Shown: positions 42,882 to 50,406 of the stretch, piece after piece
How positions within the stretch are numbered: position 1 is the first letter of the stretch
Layout: the number at the start of each line of letters is the position of its first letter
NCBI GenBank assembly: GCA_020444175.1
Contig: JAHLLM010000040.1
Location: 1-50,406, forward strand
Origin: Desulfobulbaceae bacterium
GTDB taxonomy: Bacteria; Desulfobacterota; Desulfobulbia; Desulfobulbales; SURF-16
Length of the DNA: 50,406 nt
Direction: 5' to 3'
The notes under the pieces: model-generated
Told to the model about the DNA's origin: nothing
The model's database searches: none
Seen by the model: the letters and a program-made list of their open reading frames with translations, nothing else
Position numbers and translations under genes: made by a program

Positions 42882-44802
42882 ATTTTTTACCGGGTTAGCC
42901 CTTATTTCCTGTTTTTTGGTGTCCTGCGTAGCCAGTCAACCTACCAGAAAAACACGAAAGTCCTGTGTAGAATGCCATGCCGATATGGCAGCTGCCTTGA
43001 AGCAGGAGGGTGTGGTCCATAAACCGGTACAGGAGGACAACTGTGAGGCCTGTCACCTGCACCATGGCATGGTTGGGGGAGTTTATCTGCGTCAGAACCA
43101 ACCGGCGCAATGCTTTGTCTGTCATCGTGAAAAAATGGATGAGGCGAAAAAAAAGTCTGTTCATCTGCCTGTTGCCAAGGGGCGTTGTGATTCTTGCCAT
43201 GAGGTGCATCAGAGCCAGTTCGCCGGTCTTTTAAAATCAGAAAACAGCCAGTTTTGTTTTAAATGTCATGACAAAAAGGAGTTCAGCAGGAAAAATATCC
43301 ATCCACCGTTAGAGGACGGATGTGGAAGCTGTCATGTCAACCATGGATCTGACAACAAGCCTCTACTGAAGCAGAGTCAGGAGTCACTGTGTATTTCCTG
43401 CCACGAAATTAACGAATCTTTTAAGCAGAGTCATTTCGGCTATGCTGTTGAGAGCCGGTGCGTGCTCTGCCATACCCCGCACAGTTCTGATGGTGATCAT
43501 CTCCTTAAAAATGTTGTCCACCAACCTGTACAAAAAGGAGAGTGTGAAAGTTGCCACCCCGGGCAAAAAGGGGATCCGTTACAGGTCCCGCAAGATGCGG
43601 ATGCAACTTGTTTAAGCTGTCATGAAAAAAATGTGAAAAAAACCGCAAGTCTTCATGAGCCTTTTGCCAAGGGGCAGTGCACCACTTGTCATGCCGTGCA
43701 TGCCGGGCAATACACCGCGATGCTTTCCCCTTCGCCTGAAAAGGTGTGCTTGAGTTGTCATATCCAGGAAAGTGATGTTGAGATAAAAAGCAGTCATGTT
43801 CCTTACACGGACGGGCAATGTCTTTCCTGCCATTATGGGCATAGTTCCGACCGAAAAAATTTGCTCACAGACAGATCTGATAAGCTCTGTTATCAATGTC
43901 ATGAATCAAAAAGCTATGGCAAAGGACGTCGTGCTCATGATCCGGCAGCTAAGGGAGATTGCCTTACCTGTCATAATCCCCATGAGGCGAAATATGGAAC
44001 TCTGTTAAATAATCAGGAAAAAGATCTTTGCCTGTCCTGTCATGAGACAAGTGCAAGAGAGATGGGGAATTTCTCGCTGCACACTCCTTTTGCAGCCGGT
44101 AACTGCAGTCGTTGCCACGAACCGCATCAGGGAGAACGGAAGAAATTCCTGAAAGAAAGTGAAAGCAAGGGTGCACTTTGTCTAAGTTGTCATAAGGATC
44201 AGCAGAAACAACAGGAGACATCTTCCCATGATCCTTTTGTAAAGGGGCAATGTCAGACATGCCATTCTGCCCATGCCGGAGACTACGCTTTTAATTTAAA
44301 AGACAAAGCCGGGGTTCAATGTCTTTCATGTCATGATGTTATACAGAAGAAGCTGAACAGTTCAAAGCAAATACACGAACCTGCTGAAAAGCTCAATTGC
44401 GGTGCTTGTCATGTGGCCCACGGTTCGGTTCATGAAAATAATCTTAAAAAACAGCAACCGGCACTCTGTCTGAATTGTCATCGCGAAGTTGCTGTCTATT
44501 GGTCCAAAGGTGTTGCCCATGAACCAGCTACCAAGGACTGTACGCTTTGCCATGATCCCCATGCCTCTCAGTATAAAGGCATAGTCAAGCAAGTGGGTGG
44601 TGATCTTTGCGCCAGCTGCCATAATCTTGTCGAACCGAGGTTTGCTGCCGTGCATCAGGGAATAAAACCAGGTAAAGATTCTTGTCTTAGCTGTCATGAT
44701 CCCCATGGGGGGGCAGAAAAGGGGCTGCTCTTTCCTGTTGTTCATAGTCCGTTTGCCCAGGGGAACTGCAGTCCGTGTCATCCAGGGGAGGGCAATAAGT
44801 AA
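42862..44802 (+). CDS. 26-heme c-type cytochrome lipoprotein
   Basis: 646 residues with a lipoprotein signal (FLVSC, Cys22). I count 26 CXXCH motifs from CVECH (near residue 35) to CSPCH at the C-terminus. Pairs repeat with spacing of about 50 residues in the form VHxPVxxGxCxxCHxxHxSxxxxLLK, then LCxxCH: a chain of doubled-CXXCH modules. There is no other domain, so it is essentially a long haem wire tied to a membrane by lipid. It is inferred to be the main electron carrier of the conduit formed with the barrel at 36216. GGAG lies seven bases before the ATG. It overlaps the isomerase gene by 20 bp and the next cytochrome by one base (TAATG). Confidence 0.93.
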   Translation: MSGKKIKFFTGLALISCFLVSCVASQPTRKTRKSCVECHADMAAALKQEGVVHKPVQEDNCEACHLHHGMVGGVYLRQNQPAQCFVCHREKMDEAKKKSVHLPVAKGRCDSCHEVHQSQFAGLLKSENSQFCFKCHDKKEFSRKNIHPPLEDGCGSCHVNHGSDNKPLLKQSQESLCISCHEINESFKQSHFGYAVESRCVLCHTPHSSDGDHLLKNVVHQPVQKGECESCHPGQKGDPLQVPQDADATCLSCHEKNVKKTASLHEPFAKGQCTTCHAVHAGQYTAMLSPSPEKVCLSCHIQESDVEIKSSHVPYTDGQCLSCHYGHSSDRKNLLTDRSDKLCYQCHESKSYGKGRRAHDPAAKGDCLTCHNPHEAKYGTLLNNQEKDLCLSCHETSAREMGNFSLHTPFAAGNCSRCHEPHQGERKKFLKESESKGALCLSCHKDQQKQQETSSHDPFVKGQCQTCHSAHAGDYAFNLKDKAGVQCLSCHDVIQKKLNSSKQIHEPAEKLNCGACHVAHGSVHENNLKKQQPALCLNCHREVAVYWSKGVAHEPATKDCTLCHDPHASQYKGIVKQVGGDLCASCHNLVEPRFAAVHQGIKPGKDSCLSCHDPHGGAEKGLLFPVVHSPFAQGNCSPCHPGEGNK

Positions 44803-45977
44803 TGTTGAAATATAAAAATCTGAACTTGATTATTCTTCAGTTTCTGATTGTTGCATTACCTGCAACGGTCATGGCAGATAATGTTTGTTTTACCTGCCAT
44901 GATAAAAATCTATTCAAAAATAAGGTGGTGCATCAGCCTCTTGCCAAAGGGAAGTGTAATGATTGCCATAATCCCCATGTGGCTCATTATAAAGGCTTGC
45001 TTGACCAGCAGGGTGCTGATCTCTGTTATGATTGTCATAAGCAGGAAGAAGAGTCTTTCGGCCAGGGAATGGTTCATTCTCCGGTCCGTCAAGGAAAATG
45101 CTTGAGCTGTCATGAAGCCCATGCCAGTAGTAGAAAGGGACTGCTTAAAGACAAGTTGAGTACGACCTGTTTTGAGTGTCATAAAGAACTTCAAGTAAAA
45201 TATAAGCAAACCCATGCTCCTTATGCCAAAGGGCAATGTTTTTCCTGTCACCTGCCTCATTCTTCTCAGTATGGGCAGCTGTTGAAGAATACGGAAGACA
45301 AGCTCTGCTCGTCATGTCATATGGACCAGGATCTTCGCAAGGCCCATCCTAAGTATCCCGGCCACCTGCAAAATTGCCTTACCTGTCATAATCCCCACGG
45401 AAGTGAGCGCAAGGGGTTGATACGCAATTTCCTGCATGCCCCATATGAAGAAGGCTGCGGTGACTGCCATGGAAAAGGAGATGAGAGGGTGGGCACGCAG
45501 ACATGCCTGCAATGTCATGAAGAGGTTGGGGACAAGATGTTTATGACTCATACTCATCTCAGCGGAAAGTCAGTTAATAAATGCGTAGTCTGTCATTCGC
45601 CTCATGCCTCGGATGAGAAGAGTTTATTGCGCAAAAAACAGGAAAAGGTTTGTCGAACCTGTCATGAAAATACACGCAAGCGTTATGAAGATACTCTTTA
45701 TAAGCATGAGAACGCTGATAAGTGCACGGAATGCCATGATGTTCATGGTTCAAATCAGCTGGTGATGATGAAAGGGGATGGGAACACTATCTGTACCAGA
45801 TGTCACGAAACCCAGGGACAATTCACTCATCCCATTGGTGACAAAGTAAAAGATCCGAGAACCGGTCAGAGTGTCACTTGTATAAGCTGTCATACCCCCA
45901 TGGGGTCAGACTATAAGTATGAGTTGAAAATGAGTGGGTCAAAAGATTTATGCGTACAGTGTCATAAGAGGTATTGA
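44802..45977 (+). CDS. 16-heme c-type cytochrome
   Basis: 391 residues with a signal peptide (LNLIILQFLIVALPATVMA). Sixteen CXXCH motifs are present (CFTCH, CNDCH, CYDCH, CLSCH, CFECH, CFSCH, CSSCH, CLTCH, CGDCH, CLQCH, CVVCH, CRTCH, CTECH, CTRCH, CISCH, CVQCH). They lie in the same doubled-CXXCH modules as the 26-heme protein, from which it may derive by duplication. There is no lipobox, so it is probably soluble in the periplasm or secreted. Its ATG shares a base with the previous stop, and GGAGGG precedes it, so the two are cotranscribed and probably interact. Confidence 0.93.
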   Translation: MLKYKNLNLIILQFLIVALPATVMADNVCFTCHDKNLFKNKVVHQPLAKGKCNDCHNPHVAHYKGLLDQQGADLCYDCHKQEEESFGQGMVHSPVRQGKCLSCHEAHASSRKGLLKDKLSTTCFECHKELQVKYKQTHAPYAKGQCFSCHLPHSSQYGQLLKNTEDKLCSSCHMDQDLRKAHPKYPGHLQNCLTCHNPHGSERKGLIRNFLHAPYEEGCGDCHGKGDERVGTQTCLQCHEEVGDKMFMTHTHLSGKSVNKCVVCHSPHASDEKSLLRKKQEKVCRTCHENTRKRYEDTLYKHENADKCTECHDVHGSNQLVMMKGDGNTICTRCHETQGQFTHPIGDKVKDPRTGQSVTCISCHTPMGSDYKYELKMSGSKDLCVQCHKRY

Positions 45978-46070
45978 TTCAGCCGTCACTGATTAGTATC
46001 ACATAATACTGACTGTGCAAAACTGAGTATGCTCATAAGAGTTGAAAGTGAATTTCTGCAAGGGGAAAAT

Positions 46071-46961
46071 ATGAAGCGACTAAGCTTAATCGGGGGCTAT
46101 TTATTTATCGTGGCTGCCATTTCTCTGTCCATGGTGGCGTCAGCTCTGGCGACTGAACCCTGGATCTGGAAAATGACTCTGGAGACAGGGACTGCTTCCC
46201 AAACCATGGACCGGCCCACTGCTCTGTATATAGACGCGGAGAAGAAACGTTACTATGTCGTGGACAGTGGCAGGAGTCGTCTGCTTTCTTTTGACGAGAG
46301 TGGGACTTTCCTCCACGCATTTAATGCTGACGGCAATCTGCAAACTCCCTATGATATGGTCCGTGATGCAAAGGAGGTAATATGGATTGTTGAGAAGGGA
46401 CGTAATACTTTGACAAGCATTGATGTTGCCAACCAGAGCATTACCCGACATGTTTTAAAGGCAGGTGAAAGGACCCTTGTGCCTAGCCGCATTGCCATTT
46501 TGAAAGATAAATTCTATGTACTCGACCAGGCACAGGGAGAGGTCGCGGTTGTCAATGCTGCCCTGGAAGTAGAGAAATGGTTCACCTGCCAGGATTGTCG
46601 TGGCGGCGTGGTTGACTTCCAAGTTGCAAAAAATGGGTCTCTCCTGGCACTTGATCAACTCGGAGAAGATGTTGTTTTTTTTGATTCTGATGGCACGCTT
46701 CTGAGACGAATTCACGTTGGGCAGTATGTGAAGTTTCCTTCATCACTCGCTGTCGGCCCATCTGGTCTCGTCTATGTGCTTGACAGGCATGAGGGGAGTA
46801 TTTCTGTTTTTGATACAAAGGGTAGCTTTAAATATAGTTTCCTTTCTTTCGGTGAGTTACGCGGGCAGCTCTATTTTCCCATAGAGATCCTTTTTGACCC
46901 ATGGGGCAATCTTTGTGTTGTCGAGGAAGGAAATGGCCGGGTAGAGATATTCAGCCGTTAA
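46071..46961 (+). CDS. Exported NHL-repeat beta-propeller protein, copy 2
   Basis: 296 residues from the ATG at 46071, which has AAGGGG six bases upstream and opens a signal peptide (GGYLFIVAAISLSMVASALA); the frame extends 14 codons further but without support. Repeats of about 45 residues (RPTALYIDAEKKRYYVVDSGRSRLLSFDESGTFLHAF; PSSLAVGPSGLVYVLDRHEGSISVFDTKG; PIEILFDPWGNLCVVEEGNGRVEIFS) form an NHL propeller. A CQDC pair lies near residue 182 but has no following His, so it is not a haem site. It precedes the second OmcS-like gene by 14 bp and is probably cotranscribed with it. Confidence 0.85.
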   Translation: MKRLSLIGGYLFIVAAISLSMVASALATEPWIWKMTLETGTASQTMDRPTALYIDAEKKRYYVVDSGRSRLLSFDESGTFLHAFNADGNLQTPYDMVRDAKEVIWIVEKGRNTLTSIDVANQSITRHVLKAGERTLVPSRIAILKDKFYVLDQAQGEVAVVNAALEVEKWFTCQDCRGGVVDFQVAKNGSLLALDQLGEDVVFFDSDGTLLRRIHVGQYVKFPSSLAVGPSGLVYVLDRHEGSISVFDTKGSFKYSFLSFGELRGQLYFPIEILFDPWGNLCVVEEGNGRVEIFSR

Positions 46962-46975
46962 ACAAAGGGGGGAGC

Positions 46976-48109
46976 ATGCGATCAACTCAAGTTACTTGGA
47001 TATTGGCACTGGTATCACTGATTGGATCCCCTGTTGTATCCAGTGCGCGAGTGAGTGGCCAGCAGTGTGGGCATTGTCATACCATGCATAACAGTCAGGG
47101 CGGTGAAGGCGTCGTCAAAAAGATGATCGATGGCGTTATGGAGACCGAAGGAAATGAAACGCCGAATCAGTCCCTGCTGGTCAGTAATTGTGTCGGCTGC
47201 CATGCCGGAACAAATGATGGGACTGGAGATACACCTTATGTCCTTGATACATCGGCCGAACCGCAATACGGCGCTGGCGGCAATACCCTGGCCGGAGGGA
47301 ATTTCTACTGGGTAATGTCGGATGATGATACAGGACATAACGTCCTTGACATTGCCGCTGAGGATGTCCGTCACGGCAGCATTCCTCCTGGATTCAACCA
47401 GTCTTTTAACCCGGGAGGGAATTATGACACAGACAGTCGACTCACCTGTTCCGGGACAAACGGCTGTCACGGTAAGCTGACTTCTGCGGATCAATATGCC
47501 GACCTCTCTCGAGCCCACCATGGCAATGATGATGTCATTGATGGACAGAGCATTGCCGGTAGTTTTCGATTTTTGATGGGGGTCCAAGGGCTGGAGGATT
47601 CCGACTGGGAGTATCAACCGACTTCGACAGAGCATAACCAGTATAAGGGTGAAGATCGTTCCGATGACGGGTCTCGTTCCACGGTTGTCGTGGACTCGAA
47701 ATCCTACCCTGTTACCATCAGCGGACTCTGTGGCAACTGTCATGCCAATTTTCATTCCAATGCCAGTGGTATTGATGAAGACGGCAATATGTCTTCACCC
47801 TGGCTGCGCCACCCGACAGATTTTGATCTGGGTTCTACAGCCGGTGGTTCGGAGTACAGGTCTTATAACGGAGCAGGGGACAGCTCGTCTGCCCCGTACA
47901 GCCTCCAGTCTCCTGTGGCCAGTTCCAATGTTTCCGTTGTGTTGTCAACCGTTGATGTTTCTTCAGCTACTGGTGAAGCCCTTGTAAACTGCCTGTCCTG
48001 TCACCGGGCCCATGGTTCACCCTATGACGCCATTTTACGCTGGGATTTCAAGTCCTGGCCTGGGGGGGGATACAACGGCTGTGCTGTCTGTCACACCTCA
48101 AAGGATTGA
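46976..48109 (+). CDS. OmcS-like hexaheme extracellular cytochrome, copy 2
   Basis: 377 residues from the ATG at 46976 (GGGGGGAG upstream), with signal peptide WILALVSLIGSPVVSSA. Haem sites: CGHCHTMHNS, CVGCH, CSGTNGCH (CX5CH), CGNCHANFHS, CLSCHRAHGS, CAVCHTSKD. It is a clear paralogue of the protein at 34775: both share GxTLAGGxFYWV, FRFLMGVQGLEDSDWE (YRFLLGIKGIEDSDWE in copy 1), WLRHPTD and LSCHRAHGSxYxxxLRWD. Both keep the odd CX5CH site. The OmcS family polymerises into filaments; whether this copy does is inferred. It has no RegA-type box of its own and probably follows the NHL gene. Confidence 0.85.
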   Translation: MRSTQVTWILALVSLIGSPVVSSARVSGQQCGHCHTMHNSQGGEGVVKKMIDGVMETEGNETPNQSLLVSNCVGCHAGTNDGTGDTPYVLDTSAEPQYGAGGNTLAGGNFYWVMSDDDTGHNVLDIAAEDVRHGSIPPGFNQSFNPGGNYDTDSRLTCSGTNGCHGKLTSADQYADLSRAHHGNDDVIDGQSIAGSFRFLMGVQGLEDSDWEYQPTSTEHNQYKGEDRSDDGSRSTVVVDSKSYPVTISGLCGNCHANFHSNASGIDEDGNMSSPWLRHPTDFDLGSTAGGSEYRSYNGAGDSSSAPYSLQSPVASSNVSVVLSTVDVSSATGEALVNCLSCHRAHGSPYDAILRWDFKSWPGGGYNGCAVCHTSKD

Positions 48110-48439
48110 CGGCCTCGCAAGGTTACGTTTGACGCCGCTGGAACACGTGTAGCTTGCTGATATTGGGTATGAGGGGGCAGCTTTATGACTTTTGGCATCT
48201 TCATCACACGTGGGCGGTTTAGCATTCTGCCCTTGATGGTGAAAGAATGATCAGCCACTCCCGACTCGTGAGCAACTTGAGTATATTCCGTTAGTCGATG
48301 ATTGCCTTTTCTCTTTTTGGGAGAGGCATCAATGATTAGGGCTGCAATCATCCGTTTATTTTCAACAAAATATTTCTTCTCAGATCAGGTTGCGTCGATG
48401 AATAGCTTGTCCCATGTTCGTAATTGCAGATTATTTTCT
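48110..48439. other. 330-bp region without a supported gene
   Basis: A reverse-strand frame of 86 codons exists but matches no family I can name and has poor composition. A shrunken mobile-element remnant is possible. It may hold the promoter of the lipoprotein that follows. Confidence 0.45.
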
Positions 48440-49882
48440 ATGAAAGAATCTTGCCTTTTATATAATGTTGTGCCTCTTCTTCTTTTCCTGTTGGCAATTG
48501 GTGGGCTGTCAGGCTGTGCGCAGCAGGGCCCTGCAGTAAAAAGAGACCAATCTTCTCTCTCTCTTCAGGATTCGCCGGGTGATGTAAAAATCTCCGTATT
48601 CATGAGCCTGAAAGACCAGCTTGGTCCATCGCTGATGATGCAGGTTGATGGGCTGGAACTTTTTGCTGGAGAGGCATGGGTCCCTCTTTCTCTATCCCGA
48701 CGGGAAATAACAAGTAGGGAAATCGTTACAACCGGACAGATTATTGTTGGAAGAGGAGGCGTGCCGGCCGGCAGATATAGAAAATTAAGACTTCGGATTA
48801 AAAAGGCTGCCCTTGAAAGATTAGGAGAAAATATATTCCTGGCCACGGATGAACCTTTCTTTGATTTTATTTTGCCTGCTGATCTCGCCCTCAGGAAAGG
48901 AGACAGCTCATCTCTTTTTCTCACATGGGATACTGCTTCCTCTGTGCAGAATAAAGCCATGTTTATGCCGAAAATGAATGTGGCCACCCAGTCCATTCCA
49001 CTCACCACGGACCTCGCCTACGTGGCATGTCCTGAAATAAATACCCTGTATATTATCAGGACGGACAAAAATAGGGTTTGCGGTTCTATTGGCATAAGCG
49101 GAGGACCTGTCTGTCTGGCAGCCAATGTGAAGAGAAATCGTCTCTATGTCTTGTCTCCCGGTGATTCGTCCATTAAAATTATAGAACTTACATCAAACAG
49201 GCAGCTTGATCAGATGCGGATTCCTCACATTCAGCAAGCTACCTATATGGCCGTCAGTCCGGATGGTGACTGGGCTTATATTCTCGATGAGAAAGGGGAC
49301 CAGCTTCTTCGACTGGATTTAAATTCCGGTGGCCTGGCAGGAAGCATACGCCTCGGTTCACGACCTCGATTTGTTACTTATCTTGAAAACGAAAATTTTC
49401 TGGCTGTTTCCACGGCTTATTCCCAGGAGGTTTTGTTCCTCGATCCTGATACTCTGTCTATTTTAAAAACTTTTTCCACGGGGGGCAGTCCTGATGGTGT
49501 CATTGTCCAGGATGGCGTCCTCTATATTGCCGAGGATTCCACAAGCACTGTAACTGCTTATGATTTGAACCGAGGAGGAAGCCAGTATAGAGTGAATGTC
49601 GGAAGACGACCGCGCAGATTTGTTTTTGCCAATAACAGGCTCTACTTGTCAAATTATGGATCTGGTTCCGTTTCAATATTAAGGGCCGGACAGCTTAATG
49701 TTTTACGTGAGCTCAAGGTTGGCGACAGACCCTATGAAATGGTTGTGTATCCTGCCAGACAATGGCTTTACGTGGGCGAGCAGGCAGGGAGAGGCATTTC
49801 TGTCATAGATCTTTCTTCAAGTAAAGTAGTTCAGACCATTGAACTTGGCACATCTGTGAGCGACTTGGTGTTGGTTAACTAG
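48440..49882 (+). CDS. Beta-propeller lipoprotein (YVTN/cytochrome d1-like propeller)
   Basis: 480 residues from the ATG at 48440, with a lipoprotein signal ending LSGC (Cys26). Residues about 40-180 form a beta domain (DVKISVFMSLKDQLGPSLMMQVDGLELFAGEAWVPLSL...AGRYRKLRLRIKKAAL). The rest is a propeller of YVTN type (LAYVACPEINTLYIIRTDKNRVCGSI; NRLYVLSPGDSSIKIIELTSNRQ; WAYILDEKGDQLLRLDL; NRLYLSNYGSGSVSILR; QWLYVGEQAGRGISVIDL). No haem motif is present. A longer frame begins at 48302 but gives no signal peptide. It closes the electron-transfer locus and is the third propeller protein in it. A scaffold or binding role at the outer membrane is inferred. Confidence 0.78.
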   Translation: MKESCLLYNVVPLLLFLLAIGGLSGCAQQGPAVKRDQSSLSLQDSPGDVKISVFMSLKDQLGPSLMMQVDGLELFAGEAWVPLSLSRREITSREIVTTGQIIVGRGGVPAGRYRKLRLRIKKAALERLGENIFLATDEPFFDFILPADLALRKGDSSSLFLTWDTASSVQNKAMFMPKMNVATQSIPLTTDLAYVACPEINTLYIIRTDKNRVCGSIGISGGPVCLAANVKRNRLYVLSPGDSSIKIIELTSNRQLDQMRIPHIQQATYMAVSPDGDWAYILDEKGDQLLRLDLNSGGLAGSIRLGSRPRFVTYLENENFLAVSTAYSQEVLFLDPDTLSILKTFSTGGSPDGVIVQDGVLYIAEDSTSTVTAYDLNRGGSQYRVNVGRRPRRFVFANNRLYLSNYGSGSVSILRAGQLNVLRELKVGDRPYEMVVYPARQWLYVGEQAGRGISVIDLSSSKVVQTIELGTSVSDLVLVN

Positions 49883-50406
49883 GTCCGTCCATAAATGGCC
49901 CTTTCGGAGTCTCGCGGGCTCGCTTACCTGCCCGATATCTGCTGAAATTGTGTCAAAATTCAGCATCAAGATGTTCATTTCCGCCATGTAAACTGCACTT
50001 TTGACTCGTAGCAACCGACTCGCTCTTTCGGGCCGGGGGCTTGGTCAGCTGTTCTCTTCACTATACTTCGAGTCGCCCATTTTCACTCTGGAATGCATAA
50101 ATCCTTGTCCCGGTAAAGCTCGCTCAATTTCTCAAACTGCCTGCCGGTGTCTGTTAATAAATGGTCTTTTGGGCCGATTTCTTTCAGATTTGCATCAAGC
50201 TAGAGTTACTCGCAAGAGACTTTCCTTAGCTGACTTCACCCTAAAGGACGGATTCTGTCTTTTACCTTTTTTTTAGTCACTTTTTATTTTTTCTTTTTTT
50301 GCAGAGTTCCCCTCTTGTCATATTTTGTTCTGTAATTTCATATAAATATATAACTTCAGAACACCTGACCTCGACAGATTTTGTCATGACACCAATTCGT
50401 AAATCA
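49883..50406. other. 524-bp terminal region without a supported gene
   Basis: No open frame with a plausible start and composition. No terminator hairpin is clear after the propeller lipoprotein. The last about 130 bp are very T-rich. Fragments may belong to an unidentified repeat. Confidence 0.45.

Noticed and set aside
42950-45970. Regular repeats that could suggest a CRISPR-like array
   Set aside because: The periodicity comes from coding repeats of the CXXCH modules; there are no constant repeats or unique spacers.
48091-48351. Reverse-strand frame resembling a transposase fragment
   Set aside because: No catalytic motif or inverted repeats could be matched; kept only as an unassigned region.
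50001-50276. Plus-strand frame of 91 codons near the window end
   Set aside because: Composition is not protein-like, there is no ribosome site, and it lies in apparent repeat or spacer DNA.
1-50406. tRNA, rRNA, riboswitch or CRISPR features
   Set aside because: No cloverleaf, rRNA core motif, known riboswitch core or repeat-spacer array was recognised by eye; a covariance-model search would settle it.

Overview
The window reads as a chromosomal segment of a Gram-negative anaerobe, most probably a sulfate- or sulfur-metabolising member of Desulfobacterota (Desulfobulbales-like). The reasons are the density of multiheme c-type cytochromes, a RegB/RegA redox two-component pair, several other two-component systems, lipoproteins and outer-membrane barrels. 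No rRNA or tRNA gene was seen, so the taxon is an inference.

Layout. 1-6.1 kb: a secreted calcium-repeat protein, a small Coa1-like membrane protein, an unknown protein and an actin-like ATPase. 6.4-13.5 kb: HrpA RNA helicase, an AsmA-like protein and a TPR membrane protein. 13.5-15.6 kb: two secreted proteins behind a RegA-type box. 15.8-22.4 kb: a porin / binding-protein / GGDEF operon, then an NtrC-type response regulator with its kinase. 22.9-26.6 kb: two paralogous 12-heme cytochromes, a 5-heme cytochrome and a PilZ-like protein. 27-28.3 kb: a 10-heme cytochrome. 28.6-34.4 kb: an NHL propeller, RegA, RegB, a second membrane kinase with a Cys-rich tail, and a PilZ protein. 34.8-49.9 kb: an extracellular-electron-transfer locus. 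It holds an OmcS-like hexaheme cytochrome, a large outer-membrane barrel, three CsgG/GNA1162-like envelope proteins, a SurA/parvulin-type prolyl isomerase, a 26-heme lipoprotein, a 16-heme cytochrome, an NHL propeller, a second OmcS-like cytochrome and a propeller lipoprotein. The last 0.5 kb shows no supported gene.

How it may work. Eight cytochromes carry 93 apparent haem sites (12+12+5+10+6+26+16+6). The simplest reading is a periplasm-to-outside electron conduit: soluble multiheme proteins feed a barrel/large-cytochrome complex, which feeds OmcS-like filament cytochromes. The isomerase, CsgG-like proteins and propellers would assemble or scaffold it. Seven copies of a 17-bp imperfect palindrome (consensus TGCGACAWTTTGCCRCA) lie upstream of cytochrome, PilZ, sensor-kinase and secreted-protein genes and in front of regB. 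Their half-sites resemble the known RegA/PrrA half-site GCGNC, so this looks like a locally visible RegA regulon. Both OmcS-like proteins replace the canonical third CXXCH with CX5CH. Three families of short inverted-repeat (MITE-like) elements sit in intergenic spaces.
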